From an uncultured Prochlorococcus sp. (GTDB taxonomy: Bacteria; Cyanobacteriota; Cyanobacteriia; PCC-6307; Cyanobiaceae): DNA of 52,763 bases. This document shows, in pieces, positions 1-8,814 of this stretch; the first letter of the stretch is position 1; each line of letters opens with the position of its first letter. The stretch covers positions 1 to 52,763 of the forward strand of contig CACOFO010000004.1 of NCBI GenBank assembly GCA_902626435.1. The letters are read 5' to 3'. Both the position numbers and the translations under genes were made by a program. The notes below the pieces were generated by a model. That model had not been told where the DNA came from. It saw only the letters and a program-made list of their open reading frames with translations, and ran no database searches.

Positions 1-1
1 T

Positions 2-1093
2 ATAAAACCTCCAATACAAGGTAATGATATTGAATTAACAATTGATATAAAGATGCAATTAGTTGCTGAGGAAGTTCTTAAAGATAAAAAAGCTGGAGCA
101 ATAATAGTGATGGATCCAAGAGATGGTGCGATTAAAGCGATGGCGAGTAAGCCTACTTTTGATTTGAATTTTTTTTCAAAGGATTTTAAGCCTGAAAAAG
201 AATACAATATGTTATTTAACTCTCCTGAAAAACCACTTTTTAATAGAGCATTAAATGCTTATGATCCTGGTAGTGTTTGGAAAATTGTGACAGCTTTAGC
301 TGGTTTAGAAAGTGGTAAATTTCCTAGTGATACGCTGCTAGATACGAAACCATGTATAACTTATGGGAGTCAATGTTTTAGAGAACATAATGATTTAGGC
401 TTTGGGAAAATAGGTTATGAAGATGCTTTAAGAGTTTCAAGTAATACATTTTTTTATCAAGTCGGATATGCTGTAGGAGTAGATGAAATCCATGAGGTTT
501 CCAAAAAGCTTGGTTTTAATTCTTTATCTGGAGTTGAAATTTCTGAACAAGAAAATATAGGATTAGTAGCTAGTAGTGAATGGGCTAAAGAAGGCAGAGG
601 ATGGGGAGAACCTGGCAGAACTCCTTGGGTTCCAGAAGATATCGCGAGTATGTCTATTGGGCAATTTGTCGTTCAAGTTACTCCTATGCAAATAGCTAGA
701 GCATATGCGGCTATTGCAAATGGAGGTTATTTAATTACTCCATATTTAGCGAAAAAAGATGAAGAAAGTTTTTCAGATAAGAAACCTCTTAAAATCGATA
801 TTGATCCAAATAATATTCAGTTGATAAAACGTGGTCTCAAAAAAGTAGTAGAGTCTGGCACTGGAGTATCAATTAATTATGGAGTTTCTAATTTACCTCC
901 AGTGTCAGGTAAAACTGGCACAGCCGAAGATGGCGAAGGTGGCTTGGATCATGCCTGGTTCGTTTGCTTTACTCCATCTGAGGATAGTGAATTACTAGTA
1001 GTAGCTTTCGCACAAAATACTCCTGGAGGAGGGTCTGTTCATGCACTTCCTATGGCAAGAGAAATTCTAAAAGTTTGGAATGAAAATAAATGA
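2..1093 (+). CDS. mrdA: Penicillin-binding protein 2 (class B PBP), 3' part
   Basis: Transpeptidase half of a class B penicillin-binding protein, which cross-links peptidoglycan from the periplasmic face of the inner membrane. The frame is open from base 2, so the true start lies outside the window; the ATG at 53 is internal. The three penicilloyl-transferase motifs are present in order: SVWK (active-site Ser and Lys, about residues 74-77 counted from the ATG at 53), SSN in RVSSNTFF, and KTGTA in SGKTGTAEDG. The N-terminal membrane anchor and dimerisation domain are not in view. PBP2 (elongation) is preferred over FtsI because the sequence around SSN and the GWGEPGRTPWVPED stretch read like the PBP2 branch, but this split was judged by eye. 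It converges with the FMN reductase gene, 21 nt downstream. Confidence 0.85.
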   Translation: MKPPIQGNDIELTIDIKMQLVAEEVLKDKKAGAIIVMDPRDGAIKAMASKPTFDLNFFSKDFKPEKEYNMLFNSPEKPLFNRALNAYDPGSVWKIVTALAGLESGKFPSDTLLDTKPCITYGSQCFREHNDLGFGKIGYEDALRVSSNTFFYQVGYAVGVDEIHEVSKKLGFNSLSGVEISEQENIGLVASSEWAKEGRGWGEPGRTPWVPEDIASMSIGQFVVQVTPMQIARAYAAIANGGYLITPYLAKKDEESFSDKKPLKIDIDPNNIQLIKRGLKKVVESGTGVSINYGVSNLPPVSGKTGTAEDGEGGLDHAWFVCFTPSEDSELLVVAFAQNTPGGGSVHALPMAREILKVWNENK

Positions 1094-1114
1094 TATGAAT
1101 TTTAGTTTTAAAGT

Positions 1115-1639
1115 TTATGTTTTTAATTTTTTCATTTGTAAAAGTCTTTGAATAATATCTTCAATAGTTTTGGCATCTATTGGTTTACTATACGAAGATA
1201 AAAGTTGTCTTCCTAATACTTGACTTCCTAAATGAGCTAATTGAATGCGTAATGAGGTAAGTAATTCTAACCCTACGCCGCCAGAAAATGTTGCAATTGC
1301 AATTGGTTGGCCATTAAATAAATCCCTAAAGTCATCTCCTGAAACAGATAGCCATGCTATAAAGTTAGAGAGAATAGGAGGTATAGATCCATTATATTCA
1401 GGCGCACAAATCACCCACTTTTCTATTGCGAAAAGCTTTTTTTTTAATTTTTCGATTTCACTAGGAATATTTTCTTTGCTGTGAATTCTTGGATTAAATA
1501 GTGGAATATCAATAGTGGTAAGATCTAAAATCTCAGAATTTATATTAAGTTCATTACTTTTTTCAAGAAATTTTTCAGCAAGTTCTAGATTTTTCCCACA
1601 ACTTGCGGTAATGATTATTAGATTTTTTGATTCACTCAT
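1115..1639 (-). CDS. NADPH-dependent FMN reductase family protein
   Basis: A 174-residue single-domain flavoprotein of the NADPH-dependent FMN reductase (ChrR/ArsH-like) family. The family moves electrons from NAD(P)H through bound FMN to quinones, metal ions or other acceptors. The N-terminal strand LIIITASCGKN is the usual phosphate-binding entry. The loop APEYNGSIPPIL is the family hallmark for FMN binding. The ATG is 17 nt after the stop of flv1 on the same strand, so the two are probably co-transcribed. An electron-supply or redox-defence link to the flavodiiron proteins is plausible but inferred only from position. No membrane segment or signal peptide is seen. The substrate cannot be told from sequence. 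Confidence 0.85.
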   Translation of the reverse strand: MSESKNLIIITASCGKNLELAEKFLEKSNELNINSEILDLTTIDIPLFNPRIHSKENIPSEIEKLKKKLFAIEKWVICAPEYNGSIPPILSNFIAWLSVSGDDFRDLFNGQPIAIATFSGGVGLELLTSLRIQLAHLGSQVLGRQLLSSYSKPIDAKTIEDIIQRLLQMKKLKT

Positions 1640-1656
1640 AAATTAGATAAATAAAT

Positions 1657-3459
1657 TTAATAGTTAGCACCAGTTTTACGGTGATGCACCGCTGTCAAGC
1701 TTTCTGATTTTAATATATTACCGTGTAGCACTTCGGCGTATATTACCCAATGGTCTCCACATTCCATCCTCTCTTTCACAGAGGCATCTAACCATGCTAA
1801 AGATTCAGGAATGATTATTTGTCTATTAGGAGTAAATTCAATATTTAATCCCTCGAATCTATCCTCTCCTGGTGCAAAAGGTTTAGTGAATCTTTTTAAA
1901 GGTTCTTTAAAATCTTTTTCACTTAAAATATTTAAAGCAAATGAATCTCCAATTTGAAGTAGAGACTCTACTGATCTATCTTTTGCTACTGCAATACTTA
2001 ATCCTGGCGGAGAAAAACTTGCTTGACTAACCCAAGATGCAAGCATAGCTCCTTTAATATTATTCTCATCTTTTCCTTTAGAGGCAGTTAGAACACAAAG
2101 TGACCCAATTACCCTTCCAAGAGCTTGTAACTTTGGATCCGTTTTACTTGTAATCATTCCAGTATCTGATTTTCTGGGTTTTTTCTTGGCTTTTTTTATA
2201 ATTTTTCTTCCAAAGTGAGTTCCTATTTCTTCTAGCTCTTTAATCTTTGGTTTATTTGGGCTGAATTTAATTCTTATAGGTTCAAAACTAAACTTAAAAC
2301 CACCGTCTTTCAATTTCGATTCAAGTAAATCTATTGCTTCGCCGCTCCAGCCAAAACTACCAAAAATTCCCACTGGTTTATCTCTATTACCCTCTGATAA
2401 TAATGTTCCGAGTGCACTAACAATAGGAGTTGGTGCGTGACCACCCAGTGTTGGAGATCCGATTAAATATCCATCAGCATTTTGTATGGATTTTATAAGT
2501 ACATTATTAGATGTAAATTCACAATTAATACTTTCAACTTCAACCGAAGTTCTATTTATTCCTTTAGCTAAAGCATCACCTATAGAGGCCGTATTTCCGT
2601 ATGCACTTGCATAAATCAAAGCAATTTTAGGATTATTAGTTGATAGATTTTCACCCCATCTAATGTAATCATTTAAAAAGCTTTTTAAGCTATATTCGAT
2701 TGCGGGCCCATGTAATGGTGCAATAGTTTTAATATTATAATCTGCAATTTTTTCAGTGATTGATATCACTTGATTAGACATTGGTGCCATCAAGCAATCA
2801 TAAAAATGTTTTCTATCGATTTCTGTACTAACTCGATTTGTTTCAGACCAATATTCAGAAGCGATGTGTGCAGAGAAAATTTTTTCACTAAGAAGTATTT
2901 CTTGGTTACTTTCATAAATTATTAGACCTCCAGGCCAACGTGCTGTTGGAATAGGAATTAACTTCAGTGAAATATTCTCTAATTCCAAATTCAGTTCCTT
3001 TTTGATAATATTTATTTTTGGTAATTGAATGTCAATGAAGTTTTTTAAGTTGGGGTTTTTTTGACTCCAAAGTTCACTAATAAGTTTAAATCCAGGATTA
3101 GAGCAAGTAATAGTTAAGTTTTGATATTGCGTACTAATATTTTTTATGGTTTCTATAATTTGAGGATTAATATGTCCAGAAATGATGTTAATTTTATGTA
3201 ATTTAAATTGATCAAAAAAATGAGAAATAACTTTATTAAATGAACTTAAATGTTGTTTTTCAGGTGGATGAATAATAAACAGTTCTTCATTACTTCTAAT
3301 TAAAAAAGTATTAAATGAGGTTCCTTTCTCAAGATTAAACTCAAGTTCAAATCTTTCTTTATTTTGATCAAGAAATCTTATACAAGAAAAATTTTCAATA
3401 ATCTCAAATTTTAAAAAATTTTTATTCTTTGAAGGTAAGCTTATATTTTTATCTAACAT
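1657..3459 (-). CDS. flv1: Flavodiiron protein Flv1 (FlvA type)
   Basis: A 600-residue cyanobacterial flavodiiron protein with the three-domain layout: metallo-beta-lactamase-like (about 1-260), flavodoxin-like (about 280-420, with ASAYGNTASIG and GSFGWSGEA) and C-terminal flavin reductase (about 440-600, with ASWVSQASFSPPG and a terminal AVHHRK). With Flv3 it reduces O2 to water using photosynthetic electrons, without releasing superoxide. The di-iron ligands are mostly lost: the HxExDH motif is replaced around SGHINPQII, and the next ligand region reads ARWPGG instead of the LHWPDT seen in the partner. This is the known FlvA pattern and is why the gene is called flv1. It is 797 nt downstream of flv3 and probably co-transcribed with the FMN reductase gene. 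Cytosolic. Confidence 0.9.
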   Translation of the reverse strand: MLDKNISLPSKNKNFLKFEIIENFSCIRFLDQNKERFELEFNLEKGTSFNTFLIRSNEELFIIHPPEKQHLSSFNKVISHFFDQFKLHKINIISGHINPQIIETIKNISTQYQNLTITCSNPGFKLISELWSQKNPNLKNFIDIQLPKINIIKKELNLELENISLKLIPIPTARWPGGLIIYESNQEILLSEKIFSAHIASEYWSETNRVSTEIDRKHFYDCLMAPMSNQVISITEKIADYNIKTIAPLHGPAIEYSLKSFLNDYIRWGENLSTNNPKIALIYASAYGNTASIGDALAKGINRTSVEVESINCEFTSNNVLIKSIQNADGYLIGSPTLGGHAPTPIVSALGTLLSEGNRDKPVGIFGSFGWSGEAIDLLESKLKDGGFKFSFEPIRIKFSPNKPKIKELEEIGTHFGRKIIKKAKKKPRKSDTGMITSKTDPKLQALGRVIGSLCVLTASKGKDENNIKGAMLASWVSQASFSPPGLSIAVAKDRSVESLLQIGDSFALNILSEKDFKEPLKRFTKPFAPGEDRFEGLNIEFTPNRQIIIPESLAWLDASVKERMECGDHWVIYAEVLHGNILKSESLTAVHHRKTGANY

Positions 3460-3617
3460 TTATAAGATTAATTTTCTAGTAATAGTTTGCGACTTATTAG
3501 TCTTGGAGAGGTGTCATATAGACTTTCAACGGATTTTCAACTATCGACCAGAACATGTAGTTCTTGTTAAACCGTTATATATCAGCCGATTATACCTATA
3601 ACAGTACCAATAATGAG
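3460..3617 (-). promoter_or_regulatory. Probable flv1 promoter and structured 5' leader
   Basis: On the minus strand a perfect TATAAT lies at 3594-3589. That would start a transcript near 3582 and give flv1 a leader of about 125 nt. No good -35 is seen; CTCATT sits 17 nt upstream. The leader contains at least two short hairpins, AGAAC-TACAT-GTTCT and GACT-AATA-AGTC, and is less AT-rich than the neighbouring spacer. This suggests a conserved RNA element, but no known riboswitch was recognised. The flanking TAC-N8-GTA is the reverse of the NtcA half-site order and was not called as an NtcA site. Confidence 0.4.
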
Positions 3618-3665
3618 TTAATGAATGTAGGGTTTCCAATTGGAACGTGATTTTTGTTTGATTAT

Positions 3666-3812
3666 CTAAGCAAATTGATGATTTTTGTAAATTTTCCTGT
3701 AGTCATCATGTAATCTTTCTGTTGCTAATCTTCTATTTTTCATTGCGTCTCTAATCAAATTTATTTCATTAAAGTTTCGATTGAGGATAGTGAAAGGAGT
3801 AATGAGTTTCAT
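3666..3812 (-). CDS. Small basic protein (48 aa) between flv3 and flv1
   Basis: A short ORF, MKLITPFTILNRNFN... ending ...YKNHQFA, on the same strand as both flavodiiron genes. Support comes from a perfect AGGAGG Shine-Dalgarno at 3822-3817, four nt from the ATG; good ribosome sites are rare in this window. The protein is basic, with many Arg and Lys in the second half, and looks helical and soluble. It has no Cys, no signal peptide and no membrane segment. I do not recognise the family. A second AGGAGG-like stretch lies farther upstream near 3846. Position suggests co-regulation with the flavodiiron genes, but no function can be assigned. Confidence 0.55.
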   Translation of the reverse strand: MKLITPFTILNRNFNEINLIRDAMKNRRLATERLHDDYRKIYKNHQFA

Positions 3813-3846
3813 AAGACCTCCTAGATCTATATCTATATTCTCCTCC

Positions 3847-3865
3847 TATTAATTTCAAATTAATA
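3847..3865. repeat. Perfect 9-bp inverted repeat around a single base
   Basis: TATTAATTT-C-AAATTAATA lies about 35-53 bp upstream of the small ORF start on the minus strand. It is symmetric, AT-rich and close to where the small-ORF promoter should be, so it could be an operator. With a one-base centre it is unlikely to form an RNA hairpin. AT-rich palindromes occur by chance in this genome, so weight is modest. Confidence 0.4.
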
Positions 3866-3866
3866 G

Positions 3867-3892
3867 AGTACTATTACCCGAGTAGAAGTACT
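3867..3892. promoter_or_regulatory. Two AGTACT boxes spaced 20 bp
   Basis: The 6-bp palindrome AGTACT occurs at 3867-3872 and again at 3887-3892, exactly 20 bp start to start, or about two helical turns. The pair lies between the small-ORF leader (minus) and the candidate sRNA (plus), where a shared operator would sit. No regulator is recognised. It does not fit the NtcA GTA-N8-TAC spacing. Confidence 0.25.
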
Positions 3893-3949
3893 TTGCGGTT
3901 GTCACGACTATCATTTCTCATTAAGTAGGAGTAGAAATAATACAGGAGT

Positions 3950-4027
3950 CAAAAGCACTTCATCGACTTTGTGGACAGCGAGGTGCATACGACTCGAAGA
4001 GGGCAAACAAATGCCCTCTTATTTTTT
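3950..4027 (+). ncRNA. Candidate small RNA in the flv3-flv1 spacer
   Basis: A plausible 75-80 nt transcript on the plus strand, opposite the flv genes. A -10-like TAATAC at 3938-3943 precedes it. Stem-loop 1 pairs GCACTTC (3955-3961) with GAGGTGC (3980-3986), 7 bp with one G-U. Stem-loop 2 is a strong intrinsic terminator. There is no convincing ORF inside. The layout (promoter-like box, hairpin, terminator, free spacer) matches the cyanobacterial functional RNA (Yfr) class, but I saw neither the Yfr1 core nor a Yfr2-type motif, so I do not name it. The 5' end is a guess; the 3' end is well supported. Confidence 0.55.
3997..4027 (+). terminator. Rho-independent terminator of the candidate sRNA
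   Basis: AAGAGGGCA (3997-4005) pairs perfectly with TGCCCTCTT (4012-4020) around the loop AACAAA, followed by ATTTTTT. The T-run is on the plus strand only, so it ends a rightward transcript. No annotated protein gene lies upstream on that strand for over 2 kb, which supports a separate RNA gene. Confidence 0.8.
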
Positions 4028-4079
4028 GTATTTTATTTTATGGATTTACAGCATGGAAAAGGAGAGTGGAATTCTGCCT

Positions 4080-4099
4080 AACTGTCACATGTGACAGTT
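4080..4099. repeat. Perfect 20-bp palindrome
   Basis: AACTGTCACATGTGACAGTT is fully self-complementary and relatively GC-rich for this DNA. It lies about 160 nt beyond the flv3 stop and about 50 nt after the sRNA terminator. No T-run follows on either strand, so it is a poor terminator. It looks like a binding site for a dimeric regulator. The half-sites TGTCA/TGACA do not match the CRP consensus TGTGA-N6-TCACA or NtcA. Confidence 0.55.
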
Positions 4100-4256
4100 G
4101 CCAAAGAATAATATTTTAACTTTAAATTTTAAACAAATAATTTAAGGTTTAATTATGTGGATAAGTTGTGAAAATATTCTAATTTTAAAAATGAAAAATT
4201 TTCATTTTAATGTAGTAATACCAAAGCTTTATTAATATTCTAAACGTAAAGTCAGG

Positions 4257-6032
4257 TTAATAGTGATTAGCAACTTTTCTGTGATGAACTGCTGTTTTGC
4301 ATGATAAGTCAGAGACGTTACCATTTTCAACAATTCCGTAAATTATCCAATGGTCTGGAGTCTCTAGTCTGGAACTAACTTTACAATCTAAAAAGGCTAA
4401 TGAATCTGAGAGAACTGGTCCTCCGTCTGCGATGTTGCTAATTACATCTACATCTGCAAATCTATCAGCTCCAGGAGCAAATCTTTTTAAGAAATGTCTG
4501 AACATTTTTTGATAGTTATCTTCTCTCAAGATATTAACAACAAAACCATTCCCAACTTGCATATATGATTCAATAGCTCTATCTTTTGCTACTGCAACTG
4601 TAATACCTGGTGGAGAAAAACTTGCTTGACTAACCCAGCTTGCCACCATCGCACTTTGTCTAAATGTAGAACCTTCTCCTTGGCTTGCTGTAACTACATA
4701 TAATCCTCCACTTAACCTACCTAAAGCTTTATCTAAATTTGAATCAAGGTTCTTCATTGAGGCAATATTTTTCTTTTTATTGATCAATTGACCTAAGTCA
4801 GTTCCAGCTTCTTCAAATTGTTGATAAACGATGGGATCTGGAATGTTTTTTACTCTTAAGGGAGAGAAAGCCTCTTTTTGACCTAGTTCTCTTAATTTAT
4901 TTGCTAAGGAATCTATTGGTTCATCGTTGCCACCAAATGCATCATAAACAGCTGTAAATTGTTTGGATTTTAGTGCTGCAAATAAAGTCCCAAGAGATTC
5001 TTTTAATTCATTATCTGAATCTACCGGCCATGTGGGGATAACTACGGCTTTTGATTCGGAAATTAAACCTGTTAATTCTTGAGGGTCAGAAGATCTTAAA
5101 TCAATTAATTGAACTTGAGCATCTGCTTTACTTATTCCATGGGATATGGCTTGGCTTAGTCGATCACAGTAACCATAATCGCTTATGTAGCACACCGCTG
5201 CAAATTCGTTTCCCTTACTTTTATTACTGCTCCATTCTAGATATTTTTCTTTCCAAAAATTGACTTGGTTATGGAGCAAAGGCCCATGACCTACGGCTAT
5301 TGTTTTTAATGCAGGCAGCTTATCTATTTTTTTGATTGCCTGCAGAACGCTTCTAGCATTTGGACCCATTAGGCAGTCGTAATAAAAACGAAAATCTTCA
5401 TATATTTCTTTTTGATCAGTGTCATAAAATTCTTCAGAACAATAATGGAGTCCAAAAGCATCACATGTATAAAGGACATTTGTGCTGTGATCATATGAAA
5501 AAATCGTATCTGGCCAATGTAAATTTGGCGCGCTAATAAATTCAATATTATGTTCTAAACCGCTATTTGGATTAGTTCCTAGATTTAAAAACTCTCCACT
5601 TTTGACTTCTAAATGCTTAAAGGGAATATGTATTTGGTCTTCAATAAATTTAAGTGCTAATTTTGATCCTACTACTGTAATATTTTGGTTTAATTCTACA
5701 AGATTACCTATTAAACCAGAATGATCAGGTTCTGTATGGCTTGTAATCAGATAATCAATTTGTTGAGGATTTACCTTTTTCAGTAATTGTTCAAACCATA
5801 ATTCTTCGAACTTTGCGTGACTAGTATCAATAATTGCTAGTTTTTCGCCTTTAATAATAAAACTATTATAAGTAGTGCCATTTCTTAAACCAAATTCAAT
5901 ATCAAATCTACTGCGATCCCAATCCAAAGATCTTATAGCACAAGAATCAACAGCGAAGTTTTGAGATTGAACTGTTAACTTGTTATTTGTTTGTGCCAAT
6001 TTAGAATTACTCGTCGGGAGAGAGGCTATCAT
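4257..6032 (-). CDS. flv3: Flavodiiron protein Flv3 (FlvB type)
   Basis: A 591-residue flavodiiron protein, partner of Flv1 in a heteromer that reduces O2 to water at the acceptor side of photosystem I. The diiron centre is intact: SHTEPDHSG gives H99, E101, D103 and H104, followed by LHWPDT (His), CDAFG (Asp) and GHGPLLH (His). The flavodoxin-like domain (about 280-410) has YISDYGYCDRLSQ and YDAFGGNDEPID. The flavin reductase domain (about 435-591) has ASWVSQASFSPPG and the same AVHHRK end as Flv1. The intact ligands put it in the FlvB class, hence flv3. It is divergent from alaS across 121 nt. The stop is followed by an unusually long spacer before flv1. Confidence 0.92.
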   Translation of the reverse strand: MIASLPTSNSKLAQTNNKLTVQSQNFAVDSCAIRSLDWDRSRFDIEFGLRNGTTYNSFIIKGEKLAIIDTSHAKFEELWFEQLLKKVNPQQIDYLITSHTEPDHSGLIGNLVELNQNITVVGSKLALKFIEDQIHIPFKHLEVKSGEFLNLGTNPNSGLEHNIEFISAPNLHWPDTIFSYDHSTNVLYTCDAFGLHYCSEEFYDTDQKEIYEDFRFYYDCLMGPNARSVLQAIKKIDKLPALKTIAVGHGPLLHNQVNFWKEKYLEWSSNKSKGNEFAAVCYISDYGYCDRLSQAISHGISKADAQVQLIDLRSSDPQELTGLISESKAVVIPTWPVDSDNELKESLGTLFAALKSKQFTAVYDAFGGNDEPIDSLANKLRELGQKEAFSPLRVKNIPDPIVYQQFEEAGTDLGQLINKKKNIASMKNLDSNLDKALGRLSGGLYVVTASQGEGSTFRQSAMVASWVSQASFSPPGITVAVAKDRAIESYMQVGNGFVVNILREDNYQKMFRHFLKRFAPGADRFADVDVISNIADGGPVLSDSLAFLDCKVSSRLETPDHWIIYGIVENGNVSDLSCKTAVHHRKVANHY

Positions 6033-6094
6033 AGAATAATGGTTTTATAAATTAACTTTAGTTATATAGAATATAAATCCGCGTGATTATTTTT

Positions 6095-6115
6095 GCGAAA
6101 TAACCGAAATTTCGC
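6095..6115. repeat. 7-bp inverted repeat between flv3 and alaS
   Basis: GCGAAAT (6095-6101) and ATTTCGC (6109-6115) can form a hairpin in the divergent flv3/alaS promoter region, followed by a T-rich stretch on the plus strand before the alaS ATG. It could be an operator or part of the alaS leader. Alone it is weak evidence. Confidence 0.3.
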
Positions 6116-6153
6116 TTTTCTTTAATTTTTTTATTCTTACTTATTCTGGATAA

Positions 6154-8814
6154 ATGACATCTCAACGAATTAAAAAAATAATTACTGGAGATGAGATAAG
6201 AAATGCTTTTTTAAAATTTTATAATGAAAAATCACATAAAATCATTCCAAGCGCATCTTTAATTCCTGATGATCCCACGGTTATGCTCACAATCGCTGGA
6301 ATGCTACCTTTTAAACCAGTTTTTTTAGGTTTAAAACAAAGACCATCAAAAAGGGCTACATCTAGTCAAAAGTGCATTAGAACAAACGATATAGAAAACG
6401 TTGGAGTTACAGCTAGACACCATACTTTTTTTGAAATGCTTGGAAATTTCTCTTTTGGGGATTACTTTAAACGAGAGGCAATTCAGTGGGCTTGGGAATT
6501 AGTTACTAATATTTATCAAATTTCTAATGAAAATATAATCGTAAGTGTCTTTCATGAAGACGAGGAGTCGGTGAAAATTTGGAGAGAAGAAATTGGTATT
6601 AACCCAGATAGGATATTAAAACTTGGTGAGAAGGATAATTTCTGGTCCTCAGGAAAAACTGGTCCATGTGGTCCTTGTTCTGAACTTTATTATGATTTTA
6701 ATCCTGAAAAAGGTCTGCAGAATATTGATTTAGAAGATGGAGATCGTTTTATTGAATTTTATAATCTTGTATTTATGCAACATAATCGTGACTCTAATGG
6801 GAAATTAACAGATTTAAAATATAAAAATATCGATACGGGAATGGGCCTTGAGAGAATGGCACAAATTCTGCAAAAGAAACGTAATAACTATGAAACCGAT
6901 TTGATTTTTCCAATTATTCAGAAGGCATCAGAGATTTCAAGTATCGATTATTTTTCTTCTGATGAGAGAACTAAAATCTCTTTCAAAATTCTCGGTGATC
7001 ATACAAGAGCCGTCATACATTTAATTTCTGACGGAGTTTTAGCAAGCAATCTTGGAAGGGGATACATTTTAAGAAGGCTTCTCAGAAGAATGGTTAGACA
7101 TGGGAGATTATTAGGAATAAAAAAAGAGTTTCTGTCAGATATCGCAAGAGTAGGAATTAAATTAATGGAAAATAATTATCCAGATTTAAAAAATAATAAT
7201 GAATTAATATTGAGTGAGATAAAAATTGAGGAAGTAAGATTTAGAGAAACTCTTGAAAGGGGAGAGAAATTGCTAGATGAGATAATTTCTTCAGGACAGA
7301 AATTAATTACTGGTTTTAAAGCGTTTGAACTCTATGATACCTATGGTTTTCCATTAGAACTGACAGAAGAAATTGCAGAAGAACATAATATTAACGTTGA
7401 TATAGAAGGTTTTAAGAGAGAAATGGATGCACAGAAAGAGAGAGCTAAAGCTGCTTCAAGTAATATTGATTTAACACTCGAGGGTTCATTAGAACGAGAA
7501 ATAGATTCATTCAATAAAACTAATTTTATTGGGGAAGATTGTCTGAATGCAGAAGCAAAAATACGAGGTATTTTTCTTGATTCAAATTTAGTTAAGCAGG
7601 CATCCGAAGGTCAAAGAGTTCAAATTATTCTTGATCAAACTTCCTTTTATGGAGAATCTGGAGGTCAAGTTGGAGATAATGGCATAATTTGTTCCACAGG
7701 TGCAGAGGTATTCGTTGATAAAGTTGTTCGTAAAAAAAATGTTTTCTTGCACTATGGATTAGTGAAAAGTGGAATCTTGACTGTTGGACAAATAATTAAA
7801 ACTATTGTTAACCCCGCAAAGAGAGCTAGGGCTTCTGCAAATCATACAGCTACACATTTATTACAATCTGCTCTCAAGGAAATCGTTAATAAGAGTGTAA
7901 GTCAAAAAGGTTCATTGGTCGCTTTTAATAAATTAAGATTTGATTTTAATTCTTCTAAACCAGTATCAGAAGATCAGATTAGGAAAGTTGAGTCTCTTGT
8001 GAATTCTTGGATTATTCAGAATCATTCACTTGTTATCAAAAATATGCCTAAAAGTGAAGCTCTTGAGAAGGGCGCATTGGCAATGTTTGGAGAGAAATAC
8101 GGTGATGAGGTAAGAGTTGTAGATGTTCCAGGTGTATCGATGGAACTATGTGGTGGTACTCATGTTAAAACTACATCTGAATTAGGGTGTTTTAAAATTA
8201 TTAGTGAAGAAGGAATCTCAGCTGGCGTTCGTAGAATAGAAGCTTTATCAGGACAATCAGCTTTTGACTATTTCAGTGAAAGAAATTCATTAGTAAATCA
8301 ACTAAGTGATTTATTAAAAGCAAATCCTGGTCAACTCTTTGATAGGGTTAATAACCTGCAATCAGAACTCATAAGTAAGAATAAAGAGATTCAAAAAATG
8401 AAAGATGAAATTGCATTTTTTAAATATTCTTCTCTTCAATCATCCGCAGAAATAGTAAATTCTTTTTCATTACTAGTAAATCAAATTGATGGTTTAGATG
8501 GAAATTCTTTGCAATCTGCAGCGCTAAATTTAACTTCTCAATTAGGTAATAAATCATTAGTTATTCTTGGGGGAATACCAAATCCAGAGAACAGAAAGTT
8601 ATTATTTGTAGTTTCTTTAGGTGATGATGTTGTAAAAATAGGATTGCATGCAGGTAAATTTATTAATGAGATTGCAAGAATTTGTTCAGGAGGTGGTGGT
8701 GGAAAACCTAACTTTGCTCAAGCAGGTGCTAAAGATATTGATAAGCTCTGTGATGCTTTAGATTATGCAAAAAATTATTTGCAAAAAACATTAGAAAGTT
8801 ATTCTGATAAATAA
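6154..8814 (+). CDS. alaS: Alanyl-tRNA synthetase
   Basis: Charges tRNA-Ala with alanine. At 886 residues it has the usual bacterial length. The class II catalytic core at the N-terminus shows the conserved [19 protein letters not shown] block (about residues 89-107). The editing site that hydrolyses mischarged Ser/Gly has its zinc ligands in HTATH (H564, H568) and CGGTH (C666, H670). The C-Ala domain ends with the glycine-rich [13 protein letters not shown]. The ATG start gives the expected N-terminus. Divergent from flv3. Its last 16 nt overlap the end of speA on the other strand, so the two mRNAs must be complementary at their 3' ends. Confidence 0.97.
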   Translation: MTSQRIKKIITGDEIRNAFLKFYNEKSHKIIPSASLIPDDPTVMLTIAGMLPFKPVFLGLKQRPSKRATSSQKCIRTNDIENVGVTARHHTFFEMLGNFSFGDYFKREAIQWAWELVTNIYQISNENIIVSVFHEDEESVKIWREEIGINPDRILKLGEKDNFWSSGKTGPCGPCSELYYDFNPEKGLQNIDLEDGDRFIEFYNLVFMQHNRDSNGKLTDLKYKNIDTGMGLERMAQILQKKRNNYETDLIFPIIQKASEISSIDYFSSDERTKISFKILGDHTRAVIHLISDGVLASNLGRGYILRRLLRRMVRHGRLLGIKKEFLSDIARVGIKLMENNYPDLKNNNELILSEIKIEEVRFRETLERGEKLLDEIISSGQKLITGFKAFELYDTYGFPLELTEEIAEEHNINVDIEGFKREMDAQKERAKAASSNIDLTLEGSLEREIDSFNKTNFIGEDCLNAEAKIRGIFLDSNLVKQASEGQRVQIILDQTSFYGESGGQVGDNGIICSTGAEVFVDKVVRKKNVFLHYGLVKSGILTVGQIIKTIVNPAKRARASANHTATHLLQSALKEIVNKSVSQKGSLVAFNKLRFDFNSSKPVSEDQIRKVESLVNSWIIQNHSLVIKNMPKSEALEKGALAMFGEKYGDEVRVVDVPGVSMELCGGTHVKTTSELGCFKIISEEGISAGVRRIEALSGQSAFDYFSERNSLVNQLSDLLKANPGQLFDRVNNLQSELISKNKEIQKMKDEIAFFKYSSLQSSAEIVNSFSLLVNQIDGLDGNSLQSAALNLTSQLGNKSLVILGGIPNPENRKLLFVVSLGDDVVKIGLHAGKFINEIARICSGGGGGKPNFAQAGAKDIDKLCDALDYAKNYLQKTLESYSDK

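Noticed and set aside
3867-3892. NtcA or LexA site in the flv spacer
   Set aside because: Spacing and half-site order do not fit GTA-N8-TAC or the cyanobacterial LexA box; kept only as twin AGTACT.
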